Origin: Perilla frutescens
Taxonomy: Eukaryota; Streptophyta; Magnoliopsida; Lamiales; Lamiaceae
Length of the DNA stretch: 64,000 nucleotides
Assembly (NCBI GenBank): GCA_026008535.1
Contig: BRKX01000006.1
Coordinates: 7,028,501-7,092,500 of the forward strand
Direction: 5' to 3'
Shown: positions 11,704-23,087 of the stretch, piece by piece
Numbering within the stretch: the stretch's first letter is position 1
Layout of the letters: each line of letters begins with the position of its first letter
Notes under the pieces: generated by a model
What the model was told of the DNA's origin: nothing
The model's input: the letters and a program-made list of their open reading frames with translations, nothing else
Databases searched by the model: none
Program-made: the position numbers and the translations under genes

Positions 11704-12562
11704 TACACATTTTTACTCATGTCCAGCGCGAAAATGCTTTCATTAGTTTTTAAATAATGATTTGTTAGCATTATGATAAGTTGATAACTTATGCTAGCGA
11801 AGCATTTGTTATATGCTAACATATTGCATTGATTGTGCTAATGAATGATTATCATAATGTTAACGTAATACACATACTTATATTATTATTATGATTTATT
11901 ACATTTCATTTAGGACTTATAATTATTTTTTATGATTTAGTGTTTATATTTTACTTATTAATTTATTATTATATATTGTTTATTTCATCAAATTAGAATA
12001 TATTAATTAGGGTTTTTATCATTCATTTATGGTTTATACTTTATACTAACGATGAATTGTCATATGCTAACATAGTTTATTCACAATGCTGATAAAATAA
12101 TATCACTATACTAATGTTGTATATTTATATTGATATTATGGTTTATTCCATCCAATTAGGGTTTATAATAAGTTTTTAAAATTTAATTCTATTGTTTAGA
12201 TCATTGGAGTTTATTATATTTGAATTATGGTTTATTTCATCCCATTAGAATTTATAATTCCTCTTCAGAATTAAATTTTTCGTTAACAATATGAGAAAAA
12301 CTTTCATTGGCATAACAATAACGCTTCGTTAGCATGATGATAATACTTCGTTAGCATGACGATATGTTATCAAATCCTCCGCGTTTTTTTATAAGAATTA
12401 CCAAATTACGTTAATACCCCGCACGAAAAATTTATTAAATATTACAAAATTGCCACCACCCATTTTAAGCAAATCTAGGTCATAGATCTTTATTGATTGT
12501 ATAGTGTGAGATGATTTCTTAGTTCTTACACTAGGATTGATTTGCACTATAACCACCCCTAT
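11704..12562. mobile_element. Repeat B, right part
   Basis: Continuation of B after the copia. It matches repeat I (57860-58476) closely and ends ...CACCCCTATA at the joint with C. Non-coding and AT-rich, with ATGCTAAC-type words. Confidence 0.65.
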
Positions 12563-14515
12563 ATAAAGTTTCATTCATTTGTGGACACATGTCCCATGTG
12601 TAATTTATGAACAAATCCTGTCCATTTATATTTTAAGATCAATGGACACTATTAATCAATGATGAAAGATATATAAATGCTATTTTTCCAATTTCAGATG
12701 CACTGAAGGTTAAAATTGTACAATTAATTTTTATTATATTTGGTAGTAGCGGTTTTAAAGTGATTCATTATTGCAAATTAAATAACATCTATAATCACAA
12801 AAAACCACTTTTTACTAAAAATTTTCTTTTCAGATTTTTTCACCATTTTCATCATGAGTGTACGATCAATGGTCCATTATTTATCTGTTAATATATTTGC
12901 TCTCATTTATCTATAAATATATCGTCTTCATACAAATGACAAGTAATATGGTCCATACAGGGTTGTTACTACGAAAAATAAACAACACTACACCAAAGGA
13001 AAAAAGGCCATAAAAATAAAAAATGTCATTTAATATAACTATTTTATTTTTAGTAAACTATGAAGATTAATGATTATACACATTCTTAAGCCGTAAAAAT
13101 AGTAGCAACACTATACCAATTGGAGAAACAACAACGCAAAGAGCACCGGTAGCATCGCAAAATAATATTTTGATTTTATTTAAATACTATGAATATATTT
13201 AAATATTCTTCATTATATATCACATGATGTTATTTTATTTGATTAACATGTGTGTTTTATTTTATGTTCTATTTTTTTGGAGTGAATCATGCTGACCATA
13301 AATCTCTATGTAACTCATAGCAAAATAGTTCCTTGGCATGCTATTTATCTTTTTCCTAGTGTTTGTTTCTGACTTCTTAGTGCTGATTTTTAATTTTGGG
13401 AGTGAATCACGTTGACGCATATATTTTCATGTTACTCATAGAAAAATAGTATTTTGACATGCTATTTATCTTTTTCCTAGTGTTTTTTTTCTCACTTCTT
13501 AGTGTTGACTTTTAAAAATTGAAAAAAAAAGCACTACAAACACACAAACCTATCAGTTATCAAAACTATACATAACTACCAAAAAAAATATAAAACAATA
13601 TAAAAGTGGAAAATAAAGCACTATAGAAACCTTAAATATCATTCAACAAAACTATAAAACAAAAGTATAAAGATGCTCTAATTGTAATCATTAATTTACA
13701 AAGTTAACAACAAAATATCGATCACTATAAAACTAGAAAAAAATACCAATGCGACCCAACTTAATTGCAATCATCAAAATAATAAATAATTAGTAAAATG
13801 AAAACAACAATATAAAAGATGAAAAAAGCAATACAAAAGTGATAAATAACATGTGTCAAAAAATATCTTACATTTTAAGTGCGTGAATGATTATTGATCC
13901 AAAATCAAAGGTAATCACAACAAAAAAATAAAACTCCTAAATTTTTTAAAAAAATAGCAATTCAAACATAATAAATAGCATTAGTCGAAAAGTTTAATCA
14001 GATACGATAAATAATAAAGAAACGAAATATTTTGATTGTTTTAATAGGTTATCACTTGTTTCCTCTTTAATGCATCTTCTTGCTCTTCATTTCGTCATTC
14101 ACGGAGTTCAATTAAGAATCACACAGAAGGAACACCTCAGCACCAGAAAACTTAAAAAGAAATTCACAAAGATCGACAATTATGCAAGCATATATTTTTT
14201 TAATTATGTAATCTCAAAAAACAATACTAGAAAAAAACGATTCTCATAATCAATCTCTAAGTATCGAAATTTCCAATTAGAAAATCCGTTTTGATATGAA
14301 AAATGATGTAATTTTCCTTTCCAAATTCCTTAAGAACTGTTACAACCAAAAATACAAAACACTTAATTGTACAATTTTAGCCCTAGTGCATTTGAAATAT
14401 GTAAAAAAGCAGCTTCATAATTAATTATTAATATCCCTTGATCTTAAGAGTTTAATGGCCAAGATTTGTCCACAAATTACACACACCCTCTATGTTCATT
14501 TACTAAAGCCCCCCC
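12563..14515. mobile_element. Non-coding (TA)n-flanked repeat C
   Basis: Left end has CATTTGTGGACAC...GTGTAATTTATG and the right end carries the inverted counterpart (...TGTCCACAAATTACACAC..., about 14465-14490), ending in CCCCCCC next to (TA)n. The terminal inverted repeat is about 85 bp and diverged. The interior has no gene, only A- and T-rich stretches and a 120-bp tandem duplication. Confidence 0.6.
13279..13515. repeat. Two 120-bp tandem copies inside repeat C
   Basis: GGAGTGAATCAYGYTGAC at 13279 recurs at 13399. Both copies continue through TGCTATTTATCTTTTTCC and TTAGTGYTGA. Confidence 0.85.
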
Positions 14516-14537
14516 TATATATATATATATATATATA
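14516..14537. repeat. (TA)n microsatellite at the C/D joint
   Basis: Eleven TA units directly after the C7 run that ends repeat C. Confidence 0.95.
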
Positions 14538-14931
14538 CATAGGAGCATTCATTTGTGAACACTAGGCTTGGGTGTAATTTGTGGATAAATTATATCCATT
14601 AAAATTGTTAGATGAAGGATTACGATCAATTTCATTAAATTTCATTTATTGTATTTTTTATATTTACAAAAGGTCTTATGTGTCAAATAAAATAAACGAC
14701 AAATCTTATGACAACATTCAATTCCTTAATTAATGTTAATTATATTACATATTTCAAAACGTCGCTTTTCATTGCTTTACGAAAGTGATTTAATTATATA
14801 TTGTTATGGAATTATTTTTTTTAGTGGAAAATTGCTATGAAGTTAAAATCACAACATACTCATATGCTTTTTTAACTTCCCCGGATACTTCATTCAATCT
14901 TTCATAATGCTCATTTATTTGGTTATGTATG
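14538..14931. mobile_element. Repeat D, left end only
   Basis: The start (CATTCATTTGTGAACAC...GGTGTAATTTGTGGATAAA) is closely related to both ends of repeat C. The right end is missing: a hAT element abuts at 14932. Confidence 0.5.
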
Positions 14932-14993
14932 TAGTGGCGCCCAAAATTAACCGGATCGGCAGTTTGTAATCGACGGTTACACGGTTTGTCGCC

Positions 14994-15123
14994 GGTTCTG
15001 GTTGGTACGGACGGTTACGGTTTGTAAACCGTAACCGTCAACCGTAAAATGAAGGTCTGGTTCCAGTTGGTACGGACGGTTACAGTTTGTAAACCGTAAC
15101 CGTCAACCATAAAATGAAGGTCC
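14994..15123 (+). repeat. 65-bp tandem duplication with hairpin potential in the hAT 5' end
   Basis: Two copies (14994-15058 and 15059-15123) share GTTGGTACGGACGGTTAC and AAACCGTAACCGTCAACC. Within each, CGGTTAC and GTAACCG can pair. Such subterminal repeats are usual transposase-binding regions; the role here is inferred. Confidence 0.8.
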
Positions 15124-15434
15124 GGTTCCGGTTTGGGGTGGCGGATTTGCACAAACTACTGGTTAGAAACCGCCAGTTTCGGCGATTAATCGGCGGTTTA
15201 TATATACATATATATATTTTAACGGTCGAGATCATGATCTGCGTGATCTCGATCAACGGCTAGGAATGCACGGAGGTGGATCAATGACGTGGAACCGCCG
15301 GTTTTGGAGCACAAACCGGCGGTTTGGCGGAAAACCGGCGGTTTGGGCTCCAAAACCGGTGGTTCGGCCATTGGTTTTTCAAAAAAATTCAAATTCAAAT
15401 TTTAAAATTTCTCCCCCACTCCCCAATTTTCACC

Positions 15435-15442
15435 TATAAATA
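15435..15442 (+). promoter_or_regulatory. Probable TATA box of the hAT transposase
   Basis: TATAAATA in CACCTATAAATACCCC, about 240 bp upstream of the transposase ATG at 15676 and followed by a pyrimidine-rich leader. Confidence 0.6.
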
Positions 15443-15675
15443 CCCCATCTCCTCCACCATTTTAACTCACACCAAACTCTCAATCTCTCTCTCTTTCTAT
15501 GCTCTAATTCTCTGTATTCTAGCAATATCATTTTCTTATTCAAGTTTTCTTACACGTTACAATCTTATGAAGTTACTCTCTCAATCCTCAATCTCAAGTT
15601 CTTAAGTCTCAACTCTCTCAACTCTCATATCTCGATTTCTTCATTTCTACTCATTTTCTATCATCCCTAATCATC

Positions 15676-17109
15676 ATGTCTAGCCGAGGTAGTTGAGCCG
15701 ATAAGGGTAAAGGCAACGCTATTGCTGATAGTTCCGAAGCTCCACATCGTCGTCATCGTACTCATTCTAGAGCACATATTACTGATAATGCTGATACGAC
15801 ATCGCCTCAATTTCAACAACAACAACCTGAAGAATATATAAATCCCTATGGCGGAGTCGATAGCGGTTTCTACAACGATCCAAGTAGTGGAAATTTCTAC
15901 AACGATCCAAGTTTTGGCGGTTTTTACAACAATTCTACTACTCAAATGGAAGTTGACGAAGAAGTGGCAAGATGGATCTAGTTTGAAGAATTACAATGAC
16001 CTTAAGAATCTCGTGCTTTCAGCAGAAATCCATCCATCGATCTCGACACGGAGGAGGTGGAGGTTCCCGTTCCAATAAGAAATATGGTACTGAAATACGC
16101 TCTCTTCACTATTCATTTCCGAAAGGTGGCAAGGAAGAATGAACATGGTGTGTTTGATTTGTATTACAACTATTGTCCGAAGCAATACAAATTTCGCACC
16201 GGGGGAGGCTATGGGACGTACTGGTCACACATCACCAACAATCATCAAGTTGAACTTGGACGTGCTCAAGCTCAATTGCAACTCAATTTCCAACCGGTAA
16301 GCAGTCAAAATGTCAAAAGCCAAGGTGAAGGTACGCCGTACTCATCTCAACTCTTTAGGTTTGACCTTCTAGTTGCTAGGGAACAAATGTGTTATTTTAT
16401 TTGTGAAGAATCTTTAGCACTTCAATTTGCCGATAGCATGAATTTTGAACATTGTATAAAAGTTGCTTATAATCCCGGTGCTCAAAGAATACCTAGAATG
16501 ACCATGACTAGGACCCTTGAAAGATTGCATATAAGATATAAGTCGAAATTGAAAAGTGTTGTTAGTAAAATTCCTTATAGGGTTGCTATTTGTTCTGATA
16601 TTTGGTATGATAAATTTATCCGTCGTCATTATATTGCTGTTACATTGCATTGGATTGATTATTCATGGAATTTGAATAAATGTTTAATTGCTTTTCGTAG
16701 ATTTAACTGTCATCATAGTGCTGCTAATATTGCTAAGGCTATTATTAAAATTTGCAATCAATTTAAAATGCTTGATAAAAAATTTTCTATTAGTTTTGAT
16801 AATGCGAGTGCTAATACAGCTAGTATTAGAGAATTAATTCAAGCATGTAATCCAACCTTGCATGGTAAATATTTTCATACTCGATGTATTGCTCATATTT
16901 TAAATTGATATGTTCAAGATGGACATAGAATATTAAATAACTCAATTCAACCTATTCGTGATGTTGTTGATTATATTCATGGCAGAGTTAGATTTAGACG
17001 TAGGTGGGAAAAATTCTGTAGGGAATCTGGTGCACATCCTAAATTTTTTAACTTAGATGTGCCTAATAGGTGGAACTCTACTTATGAAATGCTTTCTGCA
17101 ACTTTGGAA
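15676..17109 (+). pseudogene. hAT transposase (BED zinc finger / RICESLEEPER-like), broken
   Basis: It would cut and paste the hAT element. One frame runs from ATG 15676 (MSSRGS) with stops at 15694, about 15979, about 15997 and 16906, but no frameshift. The N-terminus is low-complexity with three YNDPS-type repeats. A BED-type zinc finger at about 16110-16240 has lost one cysteine (YYNYC instead of C-x2-C). The RNase H-like core shows SDIWYDKFIRRHY (first catalytic Asp region) and FDNASANTASIREL (second). After the TGA at 16906 the frame continues through FRRRWEKFCRESG to NRWNSTYEMLSATLEY. The last catalytic Glu and the hAT dimerisation region are absent. It is a clear member of the family and not functional. 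Confidence 0.85.
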
Positions 17110-17157
17110 TATCTCCGCGTGTTCTCATATCCTGTACAATTTGTCCAGGTTACATCA
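17110..17157 (+). repeat. 5' LTR remnant, last ~48 bp
   Basis: TCATATCCTGTACAATTTGTCC plus GGTTACATCA matches the 3' LTR end at 23053-23087. The match becomes weak upstream of about 17126, with the shared CCGCG at 17115 probably still homologous. Confidence 0.75.
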
Positions 17158-17162
17158 TATTT

Positions 17163-17175
17163 TGACATCAGAGCC
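17163..17175 (+). other. Primer-binding site of the chromovirus-like gypsy
   Basis: TGACATCAGAGCC, a close variant of TGGTATCAGAGCC (initiator tRNA-Met), lies five bases after the LTR remnant. Confidence 0.75.
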
Positions 17176-18078
17176 ACGTCAGCTCTGCTGGTCGTGGTTC
17201 AATCCTACGTATCGTTTATTTTATTTCATGTCATTCGTACGTGTCTTTCGAGTTGTAATAGTTAGTGTTCATTGGAAAAAAAACAAATAGTTTAAAAAAA
17301 ACCGAAAGTTAAAAAAAAAAGGTTACGGTCAAAAAAAAAGAGAGACCGAAAAAAAAATCGGATAAAAAAAAAGAAGAGAAAATCCGAAAAAAAAGAAGAA
17401 GAGAAAATCCGAAAAAAAGAGAAAATTCAATTTGATTTTTGATTTACCTTTTGAGTTCGATTTTATTTTTAGTTCCTTCCTTTTAGTACTAGTCATAGTT
17501 GGTAACTCCCTTGTGAGCCTTATTTTAGTTTTGGAAACTTTCCTTATAGTATAGTTCTTTAGTTGGTAATTTCCAATTGAGTTGCATTTTAATTTTGTAT
17601 CTTCCATTTAGAGTCTAGTCTAATTTAGGTATTTAGATTGTGGCACACTAGTGGTACACATATCCAAATCCCTTTCTTGTCTTTCTTCCCTTTTTCTTTC
17701 CTTTTTGCCCTAAGACACCCGGTTTTCCGGTTTTTCATCTTCTCCCTATTATTTCTGCTCCCGACCTCCGATTTTTCTGCATAATATCGTTTCGAAAACG
17801 TCTCGACGAGACGAATCAAACTCACGTAGATGCCGTGACATAAGTACTTTTTTGGCAAAATTCCATCATCTTCAAGGTGAAATCATCCCCAGAAGTCCGA
17901 GAGAAGCTGATTTGAAGCAACGGAAGAGTCGATTAACACCACCATATACACACCTATCACACAAGCACCACTATATACGAGTGGTAAAATATAGAGAGAA
18001 AGCACGAGTGATTGTGAGGAATTGTGAGGTCCTATACCTTATTTTTCTGTCACGTTTGTTCATTGTTTGCAGGTACAC
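17176..18078 (+). other. Gypsy leader between PBS and gag
   Basis: No gene. Contains a purine-rich block (17275-17430) of A-runs separated by CCGAAA or GAGA, and three weak copies of a TTTCCTT / TTAGTTGGTAA motif (17470-17600). A TTTGCAG at 18066-18072 just before the gag ATG resembles a splice acceptor. Confidence 0.5.
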
Positions 18079-19350
18079 ATGGAATCCAGAGACGGATATA
18101 TTAAAACGCATGATAAGACACCCGCATCACCTAGTACTCCTACAGACATGGCTTCATCTATGCCATAGTCATGGGATGCCCAGTACCACTATCGAGAACT
18201 GGAGCACAAGCTAGATAGTTCCTTGGCTAAAGATGATGGCGCAACTTGAGCTACTTACTGCTCGAATTCTTGTACCACCAGCTCAAGGCCAACCTATCCA
18301 TCCAGAAGGAGTCATTCAACAACTAGCAGCAGTTCAGTGTCACCAATCTCAGGTGTGATTTAATGATCCCTATGATTGTGATGCAAAAGAAAATCATGGT
18401 GACTTTGTAAAGGAGTTAGTGGCCGAGTATGATCCATATTAGAGACGTGACCGACCACATCAGCCCTACAGACGTGTAGATCCCGATACCTTGCTCAATA
18501 ACATCAAAACGAGCATTCCGGAGTTTGAAGGCTTTCACGATCCTAATATGTACTTGGATTGGGAACGTAAGGTTGAGAAGATTTTCGACTGCTATGACTT
18601 TCCTGAGTAGAAGAAGGTCAAACTAGCATCGTTAGAATTTAGAGACTACACAGCCTCATGGTGGGAGATGCAGCAGGAGCGACGCCGACATGAAAGATAT
18701 CCTCCCATCGATAATTGGGAAGATATGAAAGGATTGATACGTGGTCGGTTCATTCCTGTACACTATGAGAGAGAGCTCAAGAAGAAGCTCAACCGGATCA
18801 AGCAAGGTACACGATCAGTTGAAGAGTACCATAAGGAGCTTGAGACCACCTTGAACCGAGTTAAGAAACAAGAGACCTTGAATGCTACCATCATCCGGTA
18901 CATTGAGGGCATGAATCCTGACATCACATGTGAAGTTAAACTCAAGAACTTCACGAGTATAGAAGAGATGGTGCATTACGCATCAATTGTGGAGAGACAG
19001 CTCAGAGAGGGACGATGGAGATCGCCCCACAGTTCAGCCCCTGCGCGGCCCCCATGGAACAAAGGTACAAATTGCATATCACCTTCTACCCCTCCTATTG
19101 AGCCTACTCGACCCCGAGGTCAGTCCGGACCGCCCGAGCAGCGTTTTGATCATTCTACCCCGTAGTCCAGTCGTAAACCTGAGTCTACACCTGCACCGCC
19201 TGCATGACCGACCTATACATGGCCCAATCCACCCAGCCCAGTACCCAGTGTGAACTAGAATCGAGCTAGAGACATCCAGTGCCATAAGTGCCAAGGTTGG
19301 GGCCACTTTTAGAACCAGTGTCCGAACCGGTGAGTTCTGTTCATCACCGA
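18079..19350 (+). pseudogene. Gypsy gag with CCHC knuckle, broken
   Basis: Capsid gene of the element. The likely ATG is at 18079 (MESRDGYIKTHDKTPASPST), with stops after about 25 codons and further stops or frameshifts before 18668. The conserved gag core is readable: PEFEGFHDPNMYLDWERKVE (about 18520), WWEMQQERRR, then the longest open part 18668-19165 (GLIRGRFIPVHYERELKKKL, VEEYHKELETTLNR). The zinc knuckle CHKCQGWGHF*NQCP at 19280-19321 keeps all C/C/H/C positions but has a TAG inside. Confidence 0.85.
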
Positions 19351-20077
19351 ACATAATGAGATTGAGTCAGCCAGTGAGGATGAGGACCAGCCCACAGTTG
19401 ATGCCAAAAAGGAGCCAGAGATGCCTCCAGTCGACTCGGATGAAGAGGAACCCGAGCTTCCTCATGTTAGACTTGTGTCTATACGTATTCTGAGCATCAA
19501 TCGTGAAGAAGAGCAGTCGGATCAATGTGAGAACATCTTTTTCACACGTTTTACTATCAAAGACTAGACCTGCTCGATGATAATAGATAGTGGGAATGTG
19601 ATCAACACCATTAGCCAGTATGCAGTTAACAAATTGGTGCTGACCACCATCAAGCATCCGAAGCCATACAAGTTGCAGTGGCTTATGGATCGAGGAGAGA
19701 TCAAAGTAATGGCTCAGGTAAGTGTCTTATTCTCTTTTGGTCAATTTTCTGACTCTGTTATTTGCGATGTTATTCCTATGGATGCAGCACATATATTGTT
19801 AGGTAGACTATGGCAATTTAACAGACAAACGGTTCATGATGGCTTTGCAAATACCTACACCGTGAAGAGAGGCGGATGAACCACTATACTAAAGCCACTA
19901 TCCCCTAAATTTTTTGCTTAAGATCAGAGACTTATACAAGAGAGGTTTAGAGCTGAGAGAGCAAAGGAGGCCGCCGCAGCCCGGATTGTCGTCAACGGTA
20001 CCCAATCGGCCGAGACCCCCAAGAAGGCCACCACTTCTACTTCTTCAGCCCCTAAAACGTCCTCCAATGATTCCCTT
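19351..20077 (+). pseudogene. Gypsy aspartic protease and linker, broken
   Basis: Acidic linker (EEEPELPHVRLVSIR region) followed by protease from about 19565: MIIDSGN with the catalytic D-S-G, then YKLQWLMDRGEIKVMAQVSV and AAHILLGRLWQFNRQ, the usual flap and ILLGRPWQFDR-like motif. A stop near 19560 precedes it and others follow at 19878 and 19920. It would process Gag-Pol if intact. Confidence 0.85.
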
Positions 20078-21768
20078 GTGAGTGGGAAGTCATCTGGATC
20101 AGCTGCAAAGAAAGCTCAAAACCGCAGCTTGTTTATTTCAGTGAAATGCATAGAAAAGGTTTTAAAAGCAGGTTTACCTTTTGTTCTTTTATCTTATAAG
20201 AGCAGTGCTATTAATGATTCTTCTTTGCCTAGTGTTGTAAAGCCACTTATGGAGGAGTTCACGGATGTGTTCCTGGAAGAGATTCCAAGTGGATTACCTT
20301 CAGTTTGTGGGATCGAGCACCAGATCAATTTCCAGCCCGGTGCCGTCTTGCAAAATCGACCAGCATACCGGACGTCCCTTGAAGAGACCAAGGAAATCAA
20401 CAGACAAGTAAAAAAGTTTCTTGAGAAGAAGCAGATTCGAGAGCCGATGAGCCCCTGCGTAGTTCCAGTCATTCTAGTGCCGAAGAAGAACAACGAGTGG
20501 AGAATGTGCATGGACTGCCGCACCATCAAAAAAATAACAGTGAAGTATCGATTCCTTATCCCTAGATTAGATTATATGCTTGATGAATTATCCGGTTCTA
20601 AAGTATTTTCCAAAATTGATTTGCGTTCTAGTTATTTTCAAGTTAGAATGCATGAAGGGGATGAGTGGAAAATAGCTTCTAAGACTAAGCATGGTTTATA
20701 TGAGTGGTTAGTTGTGCCTTTTGGTCTCACTAATGCACTAAGTACATTTATGCGTTTAATGAACCATGCTTTGCGTGATGTAATTGGGAAATTTGTAGTT
20801 ATGTACTTTAATGATATCCTGATTTACAGTCACGATGCACAGGCGCACCTAGCACATCTTAGGCGTGTTTTTGATATTCTGAGATCAGTCAAGTTGTATG
20901 GAAATCTATCTAAATGCTCTTTTTGTTTAGATGAGGTCGTATTTCTTGGTTTTATTGTGAGTGTACGTGGTATTGAGGTTGACCATTCTAAAATCAAAGC
21001 GATTGAAGAATGGCCAACGCCCAAGTCAGCCACGGAGGTTCGATCCTTTCACGGCCTTGCCGGATTTTATCGTCGCTTTGTGTGCAAGTTTTTAGCATAT
21101 TTTTTGAGAGTTTTGTGGGGAAAATTAGGGACTAAGTTATTGTTTTCTACTGCATGTCATCCACAAACCGATGGTCAAACTGAGGTTGTGAATCACACTT
21201 TAGGCACACTGCTTAGATCTTTAATTAAAAATAATCTGAAGTCTTGGAAAGAGTGTTTACCTTACGCTGAATTTGCATATAATCGTGTGGTACATTCTTC
21301 TACTAATATGTCTCCTTTTGAGGTTGTTTATGGATTTAATCCGTTAACACATACTGATTTGTTACCTTTACCTGTTGAGCATCTAACAAGTGTTAAAGGT
21401 TTGAGACGAGCTAAGCAAGTTAAGGAGATACATGAGAGAGTGGGTGCTCGCATTGAGCACAAAGGAAAGCATATGGCCGAGAGTCGGAATGTGCGAGATG
21501 CAAGAAAGTGGTGTTTTAGCCCGGAGATCGCGTCTGGATTCATCTGAGTCCTGGATGATTTCCAAACTTGAGGAAATCCAAACTCTCACCGTGCGGAGAT
21601 GGCCCGTTTACCGTACTCAGTAGAGTTAATGACAATGCGTATCGCATTGACCTTCCAGGTGAGTACAAATGTTCTTTAACATTTAATGTTGCTGATTTAT
21701 CTCCCTTTATTGCAGATGAGTTCGACCATGAAGATGATCCAAATTCGAGGATGAATTCTTTTCAGTAG
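20078..21768 (+). pseudogene. Gypsy RT fused in frame to integrase C-terminal half
   Basis: An open frame of 490 codons (20078-21547) reads RT motifs (EWRMCMDCRTIKKITVKYRF, KIDLRSSYFQVRM, VPFGLTNALSTFMRLMN, FVVMYFNDILIYS, FHGLAGFYRRFV), then at about 21087 jumps into integrase (FLRVLWGKLGTKLLFSTACH, GQTEVVN, NMSPFEVVYGFNPLTH). RNase H, the integrase zinc finger and the first two catalytic Asp residues are missing, while the integrase Glu (GQTEV) is kept. The RT site is YFND instead of YxDD, so the first catalytic Asp is Asn. The end of integrase continues in another frame to 21768. Non-functional, but the fusion keeps the frame open. Confidence 0.88.
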
Positions 21769-21776
21769 AGAGGGAA
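21767..21776 (+). other. Polypurine tract of the chromovirus-like gypsy
   Basis: AGAGAGGGAA directly before TGATGAGG, the inferred 3' LTR start. Chromovirus ORFs commonly run through this tract, as here (NSFQ*RGNDEA). Confidence 0.7.
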
Positions 21777-23087
21777 TGATGAGGCCATGATAGACGATGA
21801 AGATCCAGATCAAGAGCTGCAATTTCATGGACCAATTACACGCTTACGAGCAAAGAGACTTCAAGGTTATTTGCAAGTGAAAATTCGAAGACAACTTGAA
21901 GTTGGAGAAGGCAAGAAGTGCAGCTCAAGAGTAGTTAATTTATTAACTATTAAAGATGAATATCACACCATGGAAAATACAACTTGAAGAGTTGGAGATG
22001 AAGAAGAGTGCATGTTTGCATGAAGAGAATCGACGTGCAGAATGGCAACGTGCATGCATGGGAATTTTCGGCCCTTGATATAATTAATTAGGGGTTGAAT
22101 TTTATTTAGACTATAGTATTAATTTATTTAGTTTAGACTATAGTTTAGATCAGTTTTTATTTAATTTTAAGTGTAATTTTCGTCCATTATAGTATAGGCT
22201 TGACTAGAATTGTATTTAAGGCAATTTCCTACCTTGAATATAATTCTAGTTTAGGTATTTTTATAGTATAGTTAGAGATCCTTTTTGGATCAGATTTTTA
22301 TGTCTTTTTATTAGTTATTTTTGTGCATAATAGTTCCTATAAATAGGGGAACCATGTTATTTTGATATATTTGACATTATTGATTAAATTTACTCTTGCA
22401 TTCAATTTGTGTCTCAACCGTTCAAAGCTTTTGATTGTTTTCTGTCGAAAATACTCATTCTTGAAGCCTAGAAATTTCAAGTCTTACTCCAAGGGAACGT
22501 TCTAATTTATACGAAGAATTAGTATGAATTCGCTATGAAGAGCAACTTAGAGATTTGTTTTCGTCATACAAGATACGCCGGGGATTAATTGGGTTGTAAT
22601 TCACAACACCATCATCGTCCAGCCCTCACGATCGAATTCCTACACCTCTATCCACGTCTGTATCATCCTTCAACACCTCAAGATCGATCAAGAGCTGTTC
22701 AACGAGAGTTCGAGTTCGATTTCTCATCTATATTCACCTTCTATACCGTTTTCCATAAGTTATTCTAATCATTATAATATCCTATCTTCCCTAGCCTTTC
22801 TTCACCATATTTCCAGCCCATAATATCCTTTTTCCCAGCCAAATTAATCGTCCAAAACAGCCCCCTCACCTTTGGATTTGTGTGTTATTTTGGTATCATC
22901 ATCTAGGTATCGTATTTAGGTCTAGATTCGTTCGATCATTGTTTTCAAGCTTCTATTCATTTAATTCAGCTTATTTTCTATATATTTGAGTCTTAGAGTA
23001 GGGTTGAATCCTTCCAAGTTGACGTGTTTCGATCTAGAAGTCTTCCGCGCATTATCATATCCTGTACAATTTGTCCGAGTTACATCA
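21777..23087 (+). repeat. 3' LTR of the chromovirus-like gypsy
   Basis: TGATGAGG...GTTACATCA. A TATA box (TATAAATA, 22338-22345) lies in CCTATAAATAGGGG. The first 210 bp still encode the end of the pol frame (MIDDEDPDQELQFHGPITRL). The 3' part matches the solo LTR at 25479-26555 (read on minus): both have TGAATCCTTC, GACGTGTTTCGA and TCTTC before the same GTTACATCA end. Confidence 0.75.

Larger units (their letters stand above)
14932..17109 (+). mobile_element. hAT DNA transposon, 3'-truncated
   Basis: Starts TAGTGGCGCCCAAAATTAAC, a plausible hAT terminus, followed by CGGTTAC/GTAACCG-rich subterminal DNA, a TATA box and a broken BED/hAT transposase gene. The transposase lacks its C-terminal dimerisation part and no right terminus is seen, because the sequence changes at about 17110 into the end of a gypsy LTR. 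Confidence 0.75.
17110..23087 (+). mobile_element. Chromovirus-like Ty3/gypsy retrotransposon, 5' LTR nearly lost
   Basis: Plus-strand element with PBS (17163), leader, gag with CCHC, protease, RT fused to the end of integrase, a purine tract (21767) and a 1311-bp 3' LTR (21777-23087). Only about 48 bp of the 5' LTR remain (17110-17157), recognised because they match the last bases of the 3' LTR. No target duplication can be defined: the left flank is hAT and the right flank is repeat E. Gag, protease and integrase style, and an ORF continuing past the PPT, point to the chromovirus side of Ty3/gypsy; the exact clade is not resolved. Confidence 0.8.
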
